Part shown: positions 32,477 to 43,204 of the stretch, one piece after another
Numbering within the stretch: the first letter of the stretch is position 1
Layout: every line of letters begins with the position of its first letter
NCBI GenBank assembly: GCA_030180135.1
Contig: CM058231.1
Span: forward strand, 31,499,034 to 31,563,033
DNA: 64,000 bases
Direction: 5' to 3'
Source: Orychophragmus violaceus
Taxonomy: Eukaryota > Streptophyta > Magnoliopsida > Brassicales > Brassicaceae
Made by a program: the position numbers and the translations under genes
Notes under the pieces: model-generated
The model's input: only the letters and a program-made list of their open reading frames with translations
Told to the model about the DNA's origin: nothing
Databases searched by the model: none

Positions 32477-34912
32477 ATGAAGCCTGTGATTCTGATTCGC
32501 GGCAAGAACGGAGTTCTACGAGACCAGGAAGGTCACATATGTAACGCGAAGGGTCAGAAACTGGATGGGGAAGGAAACCTCATCACACCAGATGTTGCCG
32601 TGGGCGCGGAACATCGACGAGAGGATGGTCACGAGAAGACACTTGCTGATTATAACAGACCAGATATATTCTATGCTAATCGGTCTGCGATACGACCACC
32701 TCCGTTCACCAGAGCTGAGTTTAAGCTGAAACCTGAGTACTACGCATTGATTGAACAGTATCAGTTCCATGGTCTTTCAAGCGAGCATCCTATGGATCAC
32801 ATAGACACATTTGAGGAATTGGCTAGCAGTATCACGGCTGAAGGAGTTTCTTCTGATTATATTTTCTGTAAGCTCTTCCCATTCTCTCTTAAAGGAGATG
32901 CAGCTTACTGGCTGAGACAGTTAGAACCAGGATCTTTGACCACTTGGGAAGCAGTCAAGAAGGAGTTCCTTAGACATTTTTATGACGATGCGTTATCTGA
33001 GCAGCTTAGACATGATATCCTGACATTCAAACAGCAGCCTACAGAACCTTTTAAAGCAGCTTGGATGAGATTCAAGATGTACCAGAGTGATTGTCCACAC
33101 CATGGATTCTCTGAGGTACAGCTTCTGAGTGCCTTTTTCAGGGGTTTGGATTTTTGGTATCAGAGAGCTATGGACACAGGAAGTGATGGAAACTTCTATA
33201 CCAAGACCCCAGAAGAAGCTAAAGAGCTTATTAAGAACTTGATGACTAGCAGTAGTGTCAAGAATGCTGACAAGGAAAGGCAGAGATCTAGTTGCGGAGA
33301 TGATAGCTTGCAGATAGCTGATTTGAGGGACAAGGTGGATTATATCCACAACATGGTAGTAGCTGGAGAATTTGTAGAAGTGAATTATATTAATGAAGCT
33401 GATTTTCATGAACACACATCTAGAAGTCAACATAGACAAGCTCTGAGATCGAATGGCTATTCACCTCACCAAGTTCCTCCCACTAAAGAGCAGACAAAGA
33501 TTGAGTCTATGCTTGAGCAGCTACTACTTGGACAAAACAAGATGACGCAAGATCTGAATGGAAAGATGGACTTCATGTATCAGGATCTGAGTGGAAAATT
33601 GGAATCTTTGACAAGCAGAGTTGACAATCTGGATGCTAGGATGACGCAAGTGGAAACCAGTATACAGACAGAGCATGTTAAGGCAGCTTCGGCAGAAGAA
33701 GAAGTTGAGCATAATCGAGAAACTGAAGTTCTGGAACTGGAAAATCCGAGAAAAATTCAGAATGTTCGCCTTGCATCGATCGACACAAATGTGCATCGAT
33801 CGACACATCCTGCGAGAGTCAATGTCGATCGTCACCATTTCAGCAACGATCGACACCATGGGCGTGAGCAGCCAAATTTCCCAGAGAAACCGAAAGCTGA
33901 CACAGAAAGAGCCTACAAACCGAAGATTCCTTTCCCTAGGAAGTCCAAGCAAGAGATTAAGTTGGAAAAATGCATGGAGATAATGAGAGAAAAGCTAACT
34001 GACACTCCATTGATTGATGCCACTAAGACCAATCCCATGATGAAGACATGTGTTACAGACATCCTCTCTAGCAACATGACTGAAGAAGAAGGATGCTTGA
34101 TGATCTCAGAAGTATGTGATGCTGTTGTTAATGGTAGGGTTCCTGAGAAGCTAAAGGATCCAGGAGGTTTTATGATAGACTGCTCTATCTATAGAGACAG
34201 ATTTCAGAGGGCATTATGTGATCTCGGCTCAAGTATAAATCTCATGCCGTACTCTGTGGCTGTGAGATTGGGACTACTGAACTTCCAGCCTACTAGGATC
34301 TCTTTAGTCCTAGCTGATCGATCAAGAAGACATCCAGAAGGAATTCTTGAGAACATCCCTTTTAGAGTTGGAAATTATTTTATTCCAACGGACTTCATGG
34401 TACTGAAGTATGAGATTGAGCCTGATGATCCTCTACTGCTTGGTAGATCCTTTTTAGCCACTGCTGGGGCTGTGATTGATGTACGCCATGGATTAATTGA
34501 TCTCCACCTGGGAGATGAGCCTTTGCAGTTTAAGATGGATAAATTGAAGAAACCCACCATTGATGGACAGAGTTTCAGCATTGATACAGAATTAGAAACT
34601 GAGATTGGAGAGAAGAAGATGGCGGTTCCTCTTGAACCTGCTCTGACATCTTTAGCATCTGCAACTGCTCATAAGCAGAAAGCTCCAGACATCTTATTTC
34701 CACCAAAGGTTAGGCACAAATCATCTAAGCTTAAACATCCTAACCACATTACTTTGAATGCAGGACAACATCCTACCCCACCTAAGCTTCGCTCCCGCCC
34801 TGATTCTGTTGGTTTCTTCCTTGGGAGATCCCATGATCTGAATGCTTATACGCCACCTTGGATGAGGAGACATTCACAGAGACACTCAAAGTCTCTGTTG
34901 AAACCTCCATGA
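32477..34912 (+). CDS. G2 gag-protease polyprotein
   Basis: 811 residues from the first ATG (32477); the frame is also open back to about 32345 across the leader motif cluster, which would read SIDA and SIDT repeats. An Athila-type gag domain is marked by FHGLSSEHPMDHIDTFEE, FPFSLKGDAAYWLRQL and CPHHGF; a coiled-coil-like region follows (around 33490-33670). A retropepsin-like domain has CDLGSSINLMPYS (about residue 580). Four CGATCG motifs at 33772-33866 lie in frame between coiled coil and protease, encoding ASIDTNVHRST and similar. No stops. Compared with G1 the protein is similar throughout but clearly diverged. Confidence 0.88.
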   Translation: MKPVILIRGKNGVLRDQEGHICNAKGQKLDGEGNLITPDVAVGAEHRREDGHEKTLADYNRPDIFYANRSAIRPPPFTRAEFKLKPEYYALIEQYQFHGLSSEHPMDHIDTFEELASSITAEGVSSDYIFCKLFPFSLKGDAAYWLRQLEPGSLTTWEAVKKEFLRHFYDDALSEQLRHDILTFKQQPTEPFKAAWMRFKMYQSDCPHHGFSEVQLLSAFFRGLDFWYQRAMDTGSDGNFYTKTPEEAKELIKNLMTSSSVKNADKERQRSSCGDDSLQIADLRDKVDYIHNMVVAGEFVEVNYINEADFHEHTSRSQHRQALRSNGYSPHQVPPTKEQTKIESMLEQLLLGQNKMTQDLNGKMDFMYQDLSGKLESLTSRVDNLDARMTQVETSIQTEHVKAASAEEEVEHNRETEVLELENPRKIQNVRLASIDTNVHRSTHPARVNVDRHHFSNDRHHGREQPNFPEKPKADTERAYKPKIPFPRKSKQEIKLEKCMEIMREKLTDTPLIDATKTNPMMKTCVTDILSSNMTEEEGCLMISEVCDAVVNGRVPEKLKDPGGFMIDCSIYRDRFQRALCDLGSSINLMPYSVAVRLGLLNFQPTRISLVLADRSRRHPEGILENIPFRVGNYFIPTDFMVLKYEIEPDDPLLLGRSFLATAGAVIDVRHGLIDLHLGDEPLQFKMDKLKKPTIDGQSFSIDTELETEIGEKKMAVPLEPALTSLASATAHKQKAPDILFPPKVRHKSSKLKHPNHITLNAGQHPTPPKLRSRPDSVGFFLGRSHDLNAYTPPWMRRHSQRHSKSLLKPP

Positions 34913-35068
34913 GTTCGATCTCTTTCTGATAGGTCAAGCTATTGACCTTAAACAAGCGCTGGGTGGGAGGCAACCCACCATTAGGTACTAGTGTTTTTCT
35001 TTTTCGTTTTTGGTGTTTTTGTTAGGATTTTACGTTTGTTTTTGTTTCTGGTGAGTTTATGTTTGCAG

Positions 35069-35222
35069 GTCTCGGTTAATTCGCAGTGCAGCGATCGATG
35101 CAAACACGAAAGGAATCGCATTGCAGCGATCGTTGCGGTCCTGAGCAACGATCGACTATACACGAAAATCGCCAAGTAACGGTCGATGCACTTAGTGCAA
35201 CGATCGATGCTCAGCGACAGAG
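35069..35222 (+). other. Exon-like TCGATCG motif cluster in G2
   Basis: 154 bp between TTTGCAG/G and AGAG/GTAA, matching splice acceptor and donor consensus, with at least five CGATCG-type motifs. It is the counterpart of 20905-21081 in G1. Confidence 0.5.
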
Positions 35223-36239
35223 GTAACCCGACAGACATAATTTCACCCTTTCAATTTTTATTTTCTTTTTACCAATCCTTCGCTGGACACTACTGGGGAC
35301 AGTGTGTCTTAAGTGTGGGGGAGGTGCTACTGACTTATATCTTTCTGTTTTCTTAAGAGTCAGTCCGTTTTTCAAAAAAATTTTGTTTTATTGAGTCAAA
35401 ATTGTTTAAGTAAGAAACTATGATTTTCTGAGAAGATTTACAAGACTTGCAGGAACTTAAGTAACCATTGGGATGAAGTTGCAGGATCTATCTCTGACTA
35501 TTAGAAAACCCCATCACAGATCAACCTACTGGGAACACCCACATCACTTCAGGTATCAGAGGATCCTTTTACTGACTTCAACCTTAATACTGACTTAGAT
35601 TTCTCACCTAAGGGCTTGGTATGCTTTATGTCGGATTCCCTTGTTAGTTCTGACACAGCCTGTAAACCTGTCCTATTTAGTCCCCTTCTCCCCTTCTATA
35701 AAGTAAAAAAAAAAATAATAAACTGAGGATGAGTTAGTAACTCCGAAGTGGTCATGAGAATGGTAGCAAACACTATTTTCTCTCATGTGATCCATGGAAT
35801 GTGTCCAAAGTATACCCCATAACGGGAAGAACACTGATAAAAAAAATAAAATGATACCCAGTGGGGAAAAATCAGTTGTTAAAGAAGGGAAAGAGAAGAA
35901 AGGGACTAGAGAAAGATAGTATGGTGGTCTAGAGCTGATAAGGTAAGAATCCATGTGCCTTTAGATCGATACTCCTTAGGTGAGACCGCACTTAAATACT
36001 TGCAGAAGTCAGTAGGGAGAATTTGAATGCTTGAATGTGATTGTGGAGTTTACCTAGGACAGTTGCTAAGTGTGGGGGAGGTACATTGTGGTCTTGATAT
36101 CCTGTGATTGATTCTTGCAGTGGTTTACTAAGGGGAATCTGAGTATTGTAGCTTCTAAGATGAAATGAGTTTCTGAAGAGTTTTCAAACCTCTTCACCAT
36201 GTTTTAGTTCTCTGTTTTGCTTGAGGACAAGCAAAGGCT
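35223..36239 (+). other. Non-coding 3' spacer of G2 with two extra polypurine-tract copies
   Basis: About 1 kb related to the G1 spacer. AAGTGTGGGGGAGG occurs at 35311-35324 and 36068-36081, in addition to the terminal tract. No supported coding frame. Confidence 0.65.
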
Positions 36240-36253
36240 AAGTGTGGGGGAGT
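36240..36253 (+). other. Polypurine tract of G2
   Basis: AAGTGTGGGGGAGT lies directly before the 3' LTR at 36254. Confidence 0.85.
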
Positions 36254-37473
36254 TGATATATCATGGTTTTTACTAGTTTTAGACCATGATATAAGTGTGT
36301 TTTTAGTGTCTTTTGTGTTCTTTTAGAGTCTTTTACAGGTATAATCAGGTTGGGAGCTGAATTGGAGATAATGGAGCATTTTGGAGATTTTTGGAGTGTT
36401 TGGCCGAGAGATAGAGTTCACTGTCCGAAACAGAGAGGGGTGTCGATCGTTGCACTCTAGCAACGATCGATGCACCAGCGAGATGGGCCGAAACTCGGCG
36501 GTTTAGAAGAATCAAGTTATTGCACTTTGATCCAGAAGTTCCTGATATTTACAAAGAAGCCCTTGGCCGAGATTATGCCTATATAATAGAGTTTTTAGTG
36601 TTTTTATTAGATACGCTTTATACTTTTTACAATACACTTTGATAATTAAGAGCAGAGGATTTTAGAGCTTTTTGGGGCTGATCTGAACCTGTTACATCAT
36701 CTGTATTTGGAGAAGATTTCGAACCCCTTTTACTCTTATTCTTTTATGCAATTTATTCATTCTATGATTATGTTTTCATTATCTATGTCTGAGTAGATTC
36801 CTAGTTAGGTTTAGGGTTTCTCACATAGGATTTCATGACTTGCTAGACTTGTTCAAATTCAGTTAAGGATTCATAACTATATCTGTTCTTCAATTTAATT
36901 GTGCTTAAAGCTAGTTCTAACCTGATCAATTAGAATCTAGATCTTAGGTTGCTAAATACGTCACGGAAGTGGGGTTTAGGAATCTGAACTAATTAAATTG
37001 GGCAATTAAACTTTGCGCAAACGGAAGTTTGGTTTAGGATAATTGTGAACATATCAAACTTGGACTTATTGCTAGTTTAATCTGTTAGTTCTCGCAAACG
37101 AAAGTTTGGTTTGCTGCACTTAGACTTAGAGAATTATCGCAAAGGAATTTGGTTAATTCTATATCTGTGTTTTGAGTTCTAGAACTGTGCTTAATTAGAT
37201 CCTTGCTGAATGAACTGTCTGCTTGTCTGATTTCCTGAGAATACCCTAGGCTTGACGCTTTTAATTACTTGCTTCACAACCGTTAATCTCTGCTACTGAT
37301 TTACTTTCTCGGACCGCAATTTATTTCATTCACTATTTGCTTATTTCTAGTATTTATTCCTATAGTTTGATTCTCTTGAGAACAAGTGTCCCTGTGGATT
37401 CGATAACCCTATATACTACTTTGACATTGCTGTTCACTTGCAGTTTAGTATAGGGAAAACTTAGAACCTATCA
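36254..37473 (+). repeat. 3' LTR of G2, full length
   Basis: 1220 bp. The motif pair at 36441-36474 is followed 106 bp later by TATATAATA at 36580-36588. It retains the 87 bp missing from the 5' LTR. Confidence 0.93.
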
Positions 37474-38403
37474 GTTGTGTCGGTCAACACGGACCTTGCG
37501 ATTGGTTTAATCGGTTCAATTGGATTGGACCGGTTATCGCGCTTGGTTAAAATTGGCTAAATCGGCTCAATTGGATGAATCGGTTCAATTGGATTGAACC
37601 GGTTATTGCAATTGGTTTAAACCGGTTTGTTCGGTTAATTGCGGTCTGATTGAATTGGGTTAATGTCGACCGACACAAGTGTTGTGTTGATCGATGTGTC
37701 GATCGACACTGACCGGTTATCAAAACCGGGTCAATTGGATTGATCGGTTATCGCAAATTGGTTTCGGTAGAATTGCATCGATCGACACTAAAGTAGTATC
37801 GGTCGACACAGTCTCTGGTGGTTTCTGTTATTGAACCTGAGATCACAGAACCGAACCAAAATTAGACCCGAATTCTTAGAATAATTAAAACATAATAAGA
37901 TTAATTGTTTTAAACAGTTCCGTTCCTCAACTAAATATCAAGTATGTTTAGATGTCTTTCCAATCTTGTCAACTGTCAAGACTTGTTTCATTGTGCGATA
38001 GACTTGCAGTGCAACGTGTCCACTATTACATAAGTAAGACAGGAGGTAATCGTATTGATGAACTTGCAGTGCAAGACGTCAACAATTACATGACTGAAGA
38101 GATTGGTTTACTTGACTGAGCCATCAAAATCGTTTTGGGCCCAGAGACATCAGGAGGATTGGACATGAGATGTCAATCCACAACCAAGAGTTATATTGGA
38201 TATAACTAGCAAAGTTGTTGCTTGCCTAGATAACTAAAATTTGGGCGATAGCCAGTGGCTCACTCAAGTTTCAGTGAAGTATGGGTCTTGGATCATTATA
38301 TTCATTTGAGGAAACATTGTTTTGAATATAATGCGAGTCTTCTTAATAGTTAAGATTTGTCATTTCTTGAACATCATAACTAAAACCTCTCTTGTTTTCA
38401 GCT

Positions 38404-39318
38404 ATGTCTAGTACAAACCATCATAACAATTTCTCCCTGCGATCCGTCCTTGAGAAGGACAAGTTAAATGGATCCAACTTTCTTGAATGGTATCGGAATT
38501 TGAGAATTGTTCTCAAACAGGAGAAGAAGGACTATGTCCTTGAGAAAGTTCTCCCCAAGAAGTACCGAGCCAATGCCTGGCAGTCAGAGAAGGATGCTTG
38601 GGATATGCATTCTAATGATGTGGTCGATGTGTGTTGTCTAATGTTGGCTACCATGAACTCGGACTTGCAGAAGCAATATGAGTACGTGGAGTCGCCAATA
38701 GAGATGATCACTGGCCTAAAAAGTATGTTTCAGAAGCAGGCACGAACTCAGAGATACCAAACGGTTAAGTCTCTAATTGAGTGCAAGCTACCAAAGGACG
38801 GACCAGTTAGTCCTCATGTCATTAAGATGATGGGTTATATTGATAACCTGGGGAAACTGGATTGTCCCATTAGCCAAGAGTTGGCTACTGACATCAATCT
38901 GCAGTCACTGCCGTCAAGCTATGATCATTTTGTTATGAACTACAACATGAACAACTTGACAAAGACTTTGACTGAGTTGTATGGGATGCTCAAAACTGCT
39001 GAACCTAACATCAAGAAGGACACCCCAAATGTCCTTATGGTACAAAAGGGTAAAAAGTTTAAAAAACTTGGTAAGAACAAAGGTGATGGCAAGACGAGCT
39101 CGATTGTGAATCCAAGCGAGTCTAACCATGTTCCTAAGGTTAAAACCGGTCCTTCTAAAGATGATAAGTGCCATTATTGTAATGGTTATGGGCATTTGAA
39201 AAGAAACTGCAATAAATTCCTGGAAGATTATGAGAAGCTGAAGAAGACGTACGAGACTTCTCCTTCAGGTATTTATGTTATAGAAGTAAATGTTACTACT
39301 TCTGGTCCTATTACTTAG
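38404..39318 (+). CDS. Copia A gag
   Basis: 304 residues from the ATG at 38404, two bases after a splice-acceptor-like TTTTCAG. It shows the copia gag (UBN2/Retrotran_gag) core with LNGSNFLEWYRNLR and a CCHC zinc knuckle, CHYCNGYGHLKRNC (about 39170-39211). The frame ends just before the protease: the next codons are a stop and then DTGCGAH, so gag is open but protease and the rest of pol are cut off by stops. Confidence 0.85.
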   Translation: MSSTNHHNNFSLRSVLEKDKLNGSNFLEWYRNLRIVLKQEKKDYVLEKVLPKKYRANAWQSEKDAWDMHSNDVVDVCCLMLATMNSDLQKQYEYVESPIEMITGLKSMFQKQARTQRYQTVKSLIECKLPKDGPVSPHVIKMMGYIDNLGKLDCPISQELATDINLQSLPSSYDHFVMNYNMNNLTKTLTELYGMLKTAEPNIKKDTPNVLMVQKGKKFKKLGKNKGDGKTSSIVNPSESNHVPKVKTGPSKDDKCHYCNGYGHLKRNCNKFLEDYEKLKKTYETSPSGIYVIEVNVTTSGPIT

Positions 39319-40923
39319 GTATTGGATACCGGCTGTGGTGCTCATATTTTGTGAAAATATGCAGGGCCTAAGCAATAGTAGGACTTTGGAGAAAGGACAA
39401 GTGGACCCGTGCGGTGGAAATGGAGCAAGAGTTGTTACATTAGCCGTAGGAATTCATTTGTTTTTACCTTCTGGCATGGTTTTAGAACATAATAATTGCT
39501 ACTATGTACCTGCTATAAGCAGAAATATTATTTCTATTCCTTGTTTGGATTTAGAAGGATATCAGTTTTCAATTATGAATAAATGTTGTTCATTTGATTA
39601 CAATGATATATCTTATGGTAGCGGTCCATTATAGAATGGACTTTATGTTCTAAACCAAAGTGTACTAGCCTATAACATTAGTATTAAAAGATTCAAGTCA
39701 AATGACACGAATCAAATCTTTCCTTGACATTGTCGTTTGGGCCACATAAATGAGAAACAGATTTAGAAGCTCCACAGTGATGGGCTTTTGGGCTCATTTG
39801 ATTATGAATCATGTGAGAAATGCGAATCTTGTTTATTGGGTAAAATGACGAAGGCCCCTTTCAACAAAAGGTAGTGTCGATCGACACAAAAGGTGCATCG
39901 ATCGACACAGGTCGCGAATGAACAAGATGAAAGGGTCAGTGACTTATTGGGCTTTATACATACGGATTTGTATGGCCCGATGAGCCCAAGTTCTAGAGGA
40001 AACTTTCAGTACTTCATTACCTTTACTGATATTTTCAGTAGGTATAGTTATGTCTATTTAATGAAACATAAATCGGAATCCTCTTGAAAGGTTCAAAGAG
40101 TTCCAGAATGAAGTACAGAATCAACCTGGCAAAAGTATTAAAGCTCTACGATAAGATCGTGAAGGTGGATACTTAAGCTAAGAATTCAGTGATCATCCGA
40201 GAGATTGTGGAATTGTTTCACAACTCACTCCTCCTGAATCGGACTTTATTAGATATGGTTCGATCAATGATGAGTCACTTAGATCTTCCATTATCTTTCT
40301 GGGAATATGCTCTAGAAACGTCTGCGTTTACACTAAATAGGGTTCCATCAAAATCAGTTACAAAGACACCATATGAGATGTGGACAGGAAATGTTCCTAA
40401 TTTGTCTTTCATGAAGATTTGGGGTTGTGAGGCTTATGTAAAACGTTTAATCTCCGATAAGCTCGCACCCAAATCCGATAAGTGCTACTTCGTTGGTTAT
40501 CTTGAAGAGACCAAGGCATATTACTTTTACAACGGGTCCGAGAACAAAGTGTTTGTTGCTCGGAACTGTGTTTTTCTTGAGAGAGACTTTCTTTCCAGGA
40601 AGAACAGTGGGAGTAAAATACAACTCGAAGAAATTCAAAAATCACAGGAGACTGCTCAACCTGATGAGGAAGAGTAACAGTTGGATCTACAAAGAGTTGT
40701 AGAACCTACACCTGTGATGCCTGAAGTTCGCAAAACCAAAAGGATTCGTCACGAACCTGAGAAATTTGGATTTCTCGAAACCAATTGCCGTGATCTGTTG
40801 ATCATTGAAAGTGACGAGCCTGCAAATTTTGAAGAAGCAATGATGGGCTCTTACTCCGAAAATGGCTGAAAGCCGCTGAATCCGAAATGGGATCCATGTC
40901 ACAGAACCAAGTGTGGACTTTTG
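39319..40923 (+). pseudogene. Copia A protease-integrase-early RT region, decayed
   Basis: In scattered frames: protease DTGCGAH (about 39328), GAG-pre-integrase (about 39700-39870, with CESCLLGKMTKAPF), integrase core (HTDLYGPMSPSSRG near 39950-39995), a second integrase part (about 40189-40670 with FWEYALETSAFTLNRVPS) and an acidic linker. Stops include 39316-39318, a TGA soon after DTGCGAH, TAG at 39873-39875 and TAA at 40677-40679. A two-motif cassette is inserted at about 39872-39917. The region is cut at 40923 by copia B. Confidence 0.8.
39872..39917 (+). other. Two-motif TCGATCGACA cassette inside copia A integrase region
   Basis: The pair TGTCGATCGACACA ... GCATCGATCGACACAGG interrupts the junction between the pre-integrase and integrase domains and adds a stop while keeping the downstream frame. 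The cassette with its following GGTCGCGAA is almost the same as the LTR segment 30368-30411. Confidence 0.85.
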
Positions 40924-41559
40924 TGTTGGAATTATGTCCAGTAATCTCTGTACTGTCTCTAGAAAGTAAGAGTATGTCAATGATCAGACATAAGTCATAC
41001 AATGCTGGGGGTCATGATGGCTTGCTAGAGTCCGCTCATGATCTATAAGTCTTGGACTTATTGCCTTTATTGTATGATCCCATATGGGTCACACGCCTAA
41101 GCTAACGGGAAAATACGAAGGAACGGTTTAGCAGAGGTACGGTAAAAGTGCTAGGCATTTACTGTACTTGGAGAGACTAAAGGGCCTGATTAAATCCAAG
41201 GGATTTAATCAGAACAGAGAATTGGGCCCAAAAGCCCATGAGAACTAGAAGGGATTTTAATGAATAAAATCAGACCTAGCTCTCTAATTTCTCAGCCACT
41301 TTTGCGCCAGCCTCCTCTCTCTCTGCGCCTCCTCTTCCTTGGTCTAGCAGCCTCTCTTCCTGCTTGGTGTGCGTGTGTGAACCTCTGGAGGAGTTATCAC
41401 TCGGTGGCTCTCTGATCTCTGACCTGTTCTCTCTTTCCGCTGCATAAACAGGTAAAAGGTGAGATCATAAAGTTTCTATTCAAGGAGAACCTAGATCAGC
41501 ATGTTTAGGATAATCTGAATCTGAGAATTGAATCAGGATTAACTCCAAAACATCATTCA
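40924..41559 (+). repeat. 5' LTR of copia B
   Basis: 636 bp, TGTTGGAATTATG...CATTCA. It holds a CT-rich tract and a donor-like CAG/GTAAAA at 41452, 108 bp before the LTR end. No TCGATCGA motif. Confidence 0.93.
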
Positions 41560-41560
41560 G

Positions 41561-41572
41561 TGGTATCAGAGC
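41561..41572 (+). other. Primer-binding site of copia B
   Basis: TGGTATCAGAGC, one base after the LTR end, complementary to initiator tRNA(Met). Confidence 0.9.
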
Positions 41573-41739
41573 CAGGTTCTGGTTTTTCTTGTTTAGATTC
41601 ATGTTTAGGATTGTTTTTCTTGTTTAAAAGTGTTTTGAATCAACTACTGATAAGAGAAATCACTTAAACAACAAGGAATTGAAACCTAAACAAACTAAAG
41701 AAAATCGCATGACCAAACTATATGATTTGGTATGCGTTG

Positions 41740-42040
41740 GTTTGATGATGCACGGACCGATCGCCAAAGGATCGAGTCGCATGATCATCGGCACGATCGT
41801 GAGGCGCGGGATCGGGCGAGTTGATCGCATGGATCGATCATCATGATCGACAGAATGGATCGGCTGTGAGCGTCCGGTTGCCTCGTCGTCCCGATCGAGA
41901 GAGTTGGTCCGATCGGCTGATGCGATCGCGTCGCGTCTCGGCAACTCTCGGTCGTTCCCGTCCCGACCACAAGCCGAGCTCATCCCGACCGTAAGGTTTG
42001 CGGCTGCCACGATCATTCACGATCGAGTGGCTTGCGGCCG
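41740..42040 (+). other. GATCG-rich segment in the copia B leader
   Basis: About 300 GC-rich bases in an AT-rich leader, with many CGATCG, GGATCG and GATCGA units. A 118-codon antisense frame here shows no domain and is not called. It sits where copia A carries its TCGATCGACA cluster. AACCGG-type repeats follow, as they do in the copia A leader (37490-37760). Confidence 0.6.
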
Positions 42041-43204
42041 TGACCTAATCGGTTCGGTTTTGGCTTGTGTCTTCGGTTCGGTTTAAAACTTGATTAAAAT
42101 TAAACGTCTCGGTTTAATTAACAGATTTAATAATTTTATTAAGTTCTGGTTAAACCGGGATAAGAAATCCAAAGTCGAAATATTGGATTTTGTGCCTAAA
42201 CCAGGATTTTCTAATTTGATTTGGTTGGACCAAATAAATTGAGAAAATCCGGTTTAGTAAATAACCGGTTGACAATTGTGGTCATCGTAGTAATTAAAAT
42301 TTGGTTAGACCAATTTTAATGAACCAGACCGGTTATGTCATTTAATTGGACAATTGGGTCATGTCTTGGACATGGACCAATTCTTGGGCCTCGGGCCAAG
42401 AAGTTAAAACAATTGGGCCAATTATATGAGTCTTTTCTTCAGATTAATTTAAAATTTATTTTATAAAATTATAAAGTCGATTTTAAATTAAAGTTTCCGA
42501 AATTTTGAAATTAGAAAGTTTCTTAAAATAGAAATTTCTAGATTTGCGGGTTTTGGATTTTAAGAAATTTCTAAAGTTAGAAAGTTTCCGTTTTTAGAAA
42601 GTTTCCAATTTTTAGAAAGTTTCCAAAAATAGTAGGTTTCCAAAAATGGAAAGTTTCCCAAAATAGTAATCTTCTATTTTGGGAATGAAATTTTAATAAA
42701 CCTACGAACCTCAAATAATATCAAGCGTTGGATGTCTTGTCCAGGCTATGTCAGCTGTCGAAGCCCATTCAATTGTATTCATGGCCTTACAGTGTGAGGG
42801 TGTCTACTTTTGCGTGGATAAGACGGTTTGTGATTCATAAATGTCATTGGGAGTCCCAGACATTAATGATTACATGACTGTATAGTCTGGTTTTCTTGAC
42901 TAGGCCATCGGGAGTCCCGGGCCTTGAGACATCAGAGTGAATTGGGCCTCGGGCCCAGATTCACAACCAAGAATTATATCACGGATATAATTAGCCGACA
43001 TAGGGCTTACCGATATAAGCTAAGGTTGGGTGACGGCCAGTGGCCCACTTTGATCTTAGTTATATGTGGATCTTGGAATCATTATATTCTATTGAGGGTA
43101 ACTTGTGTTATTGAATATAATGCGTGATTAATCATATTAAATTTAATACAAGATTAATCATATTGAACATATTAACTAAAATTCTTTTATCTTAAATTTC
43201 AGTT

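Larger units (their letters stand above)
31071..37473 (+). mobile_element. G2: Athila-type gag-protease-only LTR element nested in copia A
   Basis: 6403 bp flanked by GTTGT at 31066-31070 and 37474-37478. Order: 5' LTR 31071-32203, tRNA(Asp)-type primer site 32210-32227, motif cluster 32341-32428, gag-protease 32477-34912, exon-like cluster 35069-35222, non-coding spacer, polypurine tract 36240-36253, 3' LTR 36254-37473. It has the same layout as G1 but is a clearly diverged relative. It lacks any polymerase or integrase frame. The LTRs differ at about 6 positions plus one 87-bp deletion in the 5' LTR. Confidence 0.93.

Noticed and set aside
32993..33439. Long antisense frames over the G2 gag-protease
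   Set aside because: Shadows of the real gag-protease ORF; no independent evidence.
41660..42016. 118-codon antisense frame in the copia B leader
   Set aside because: Caused by the stop-poor GATCG-rich composition; no domain, and antisense to the element.
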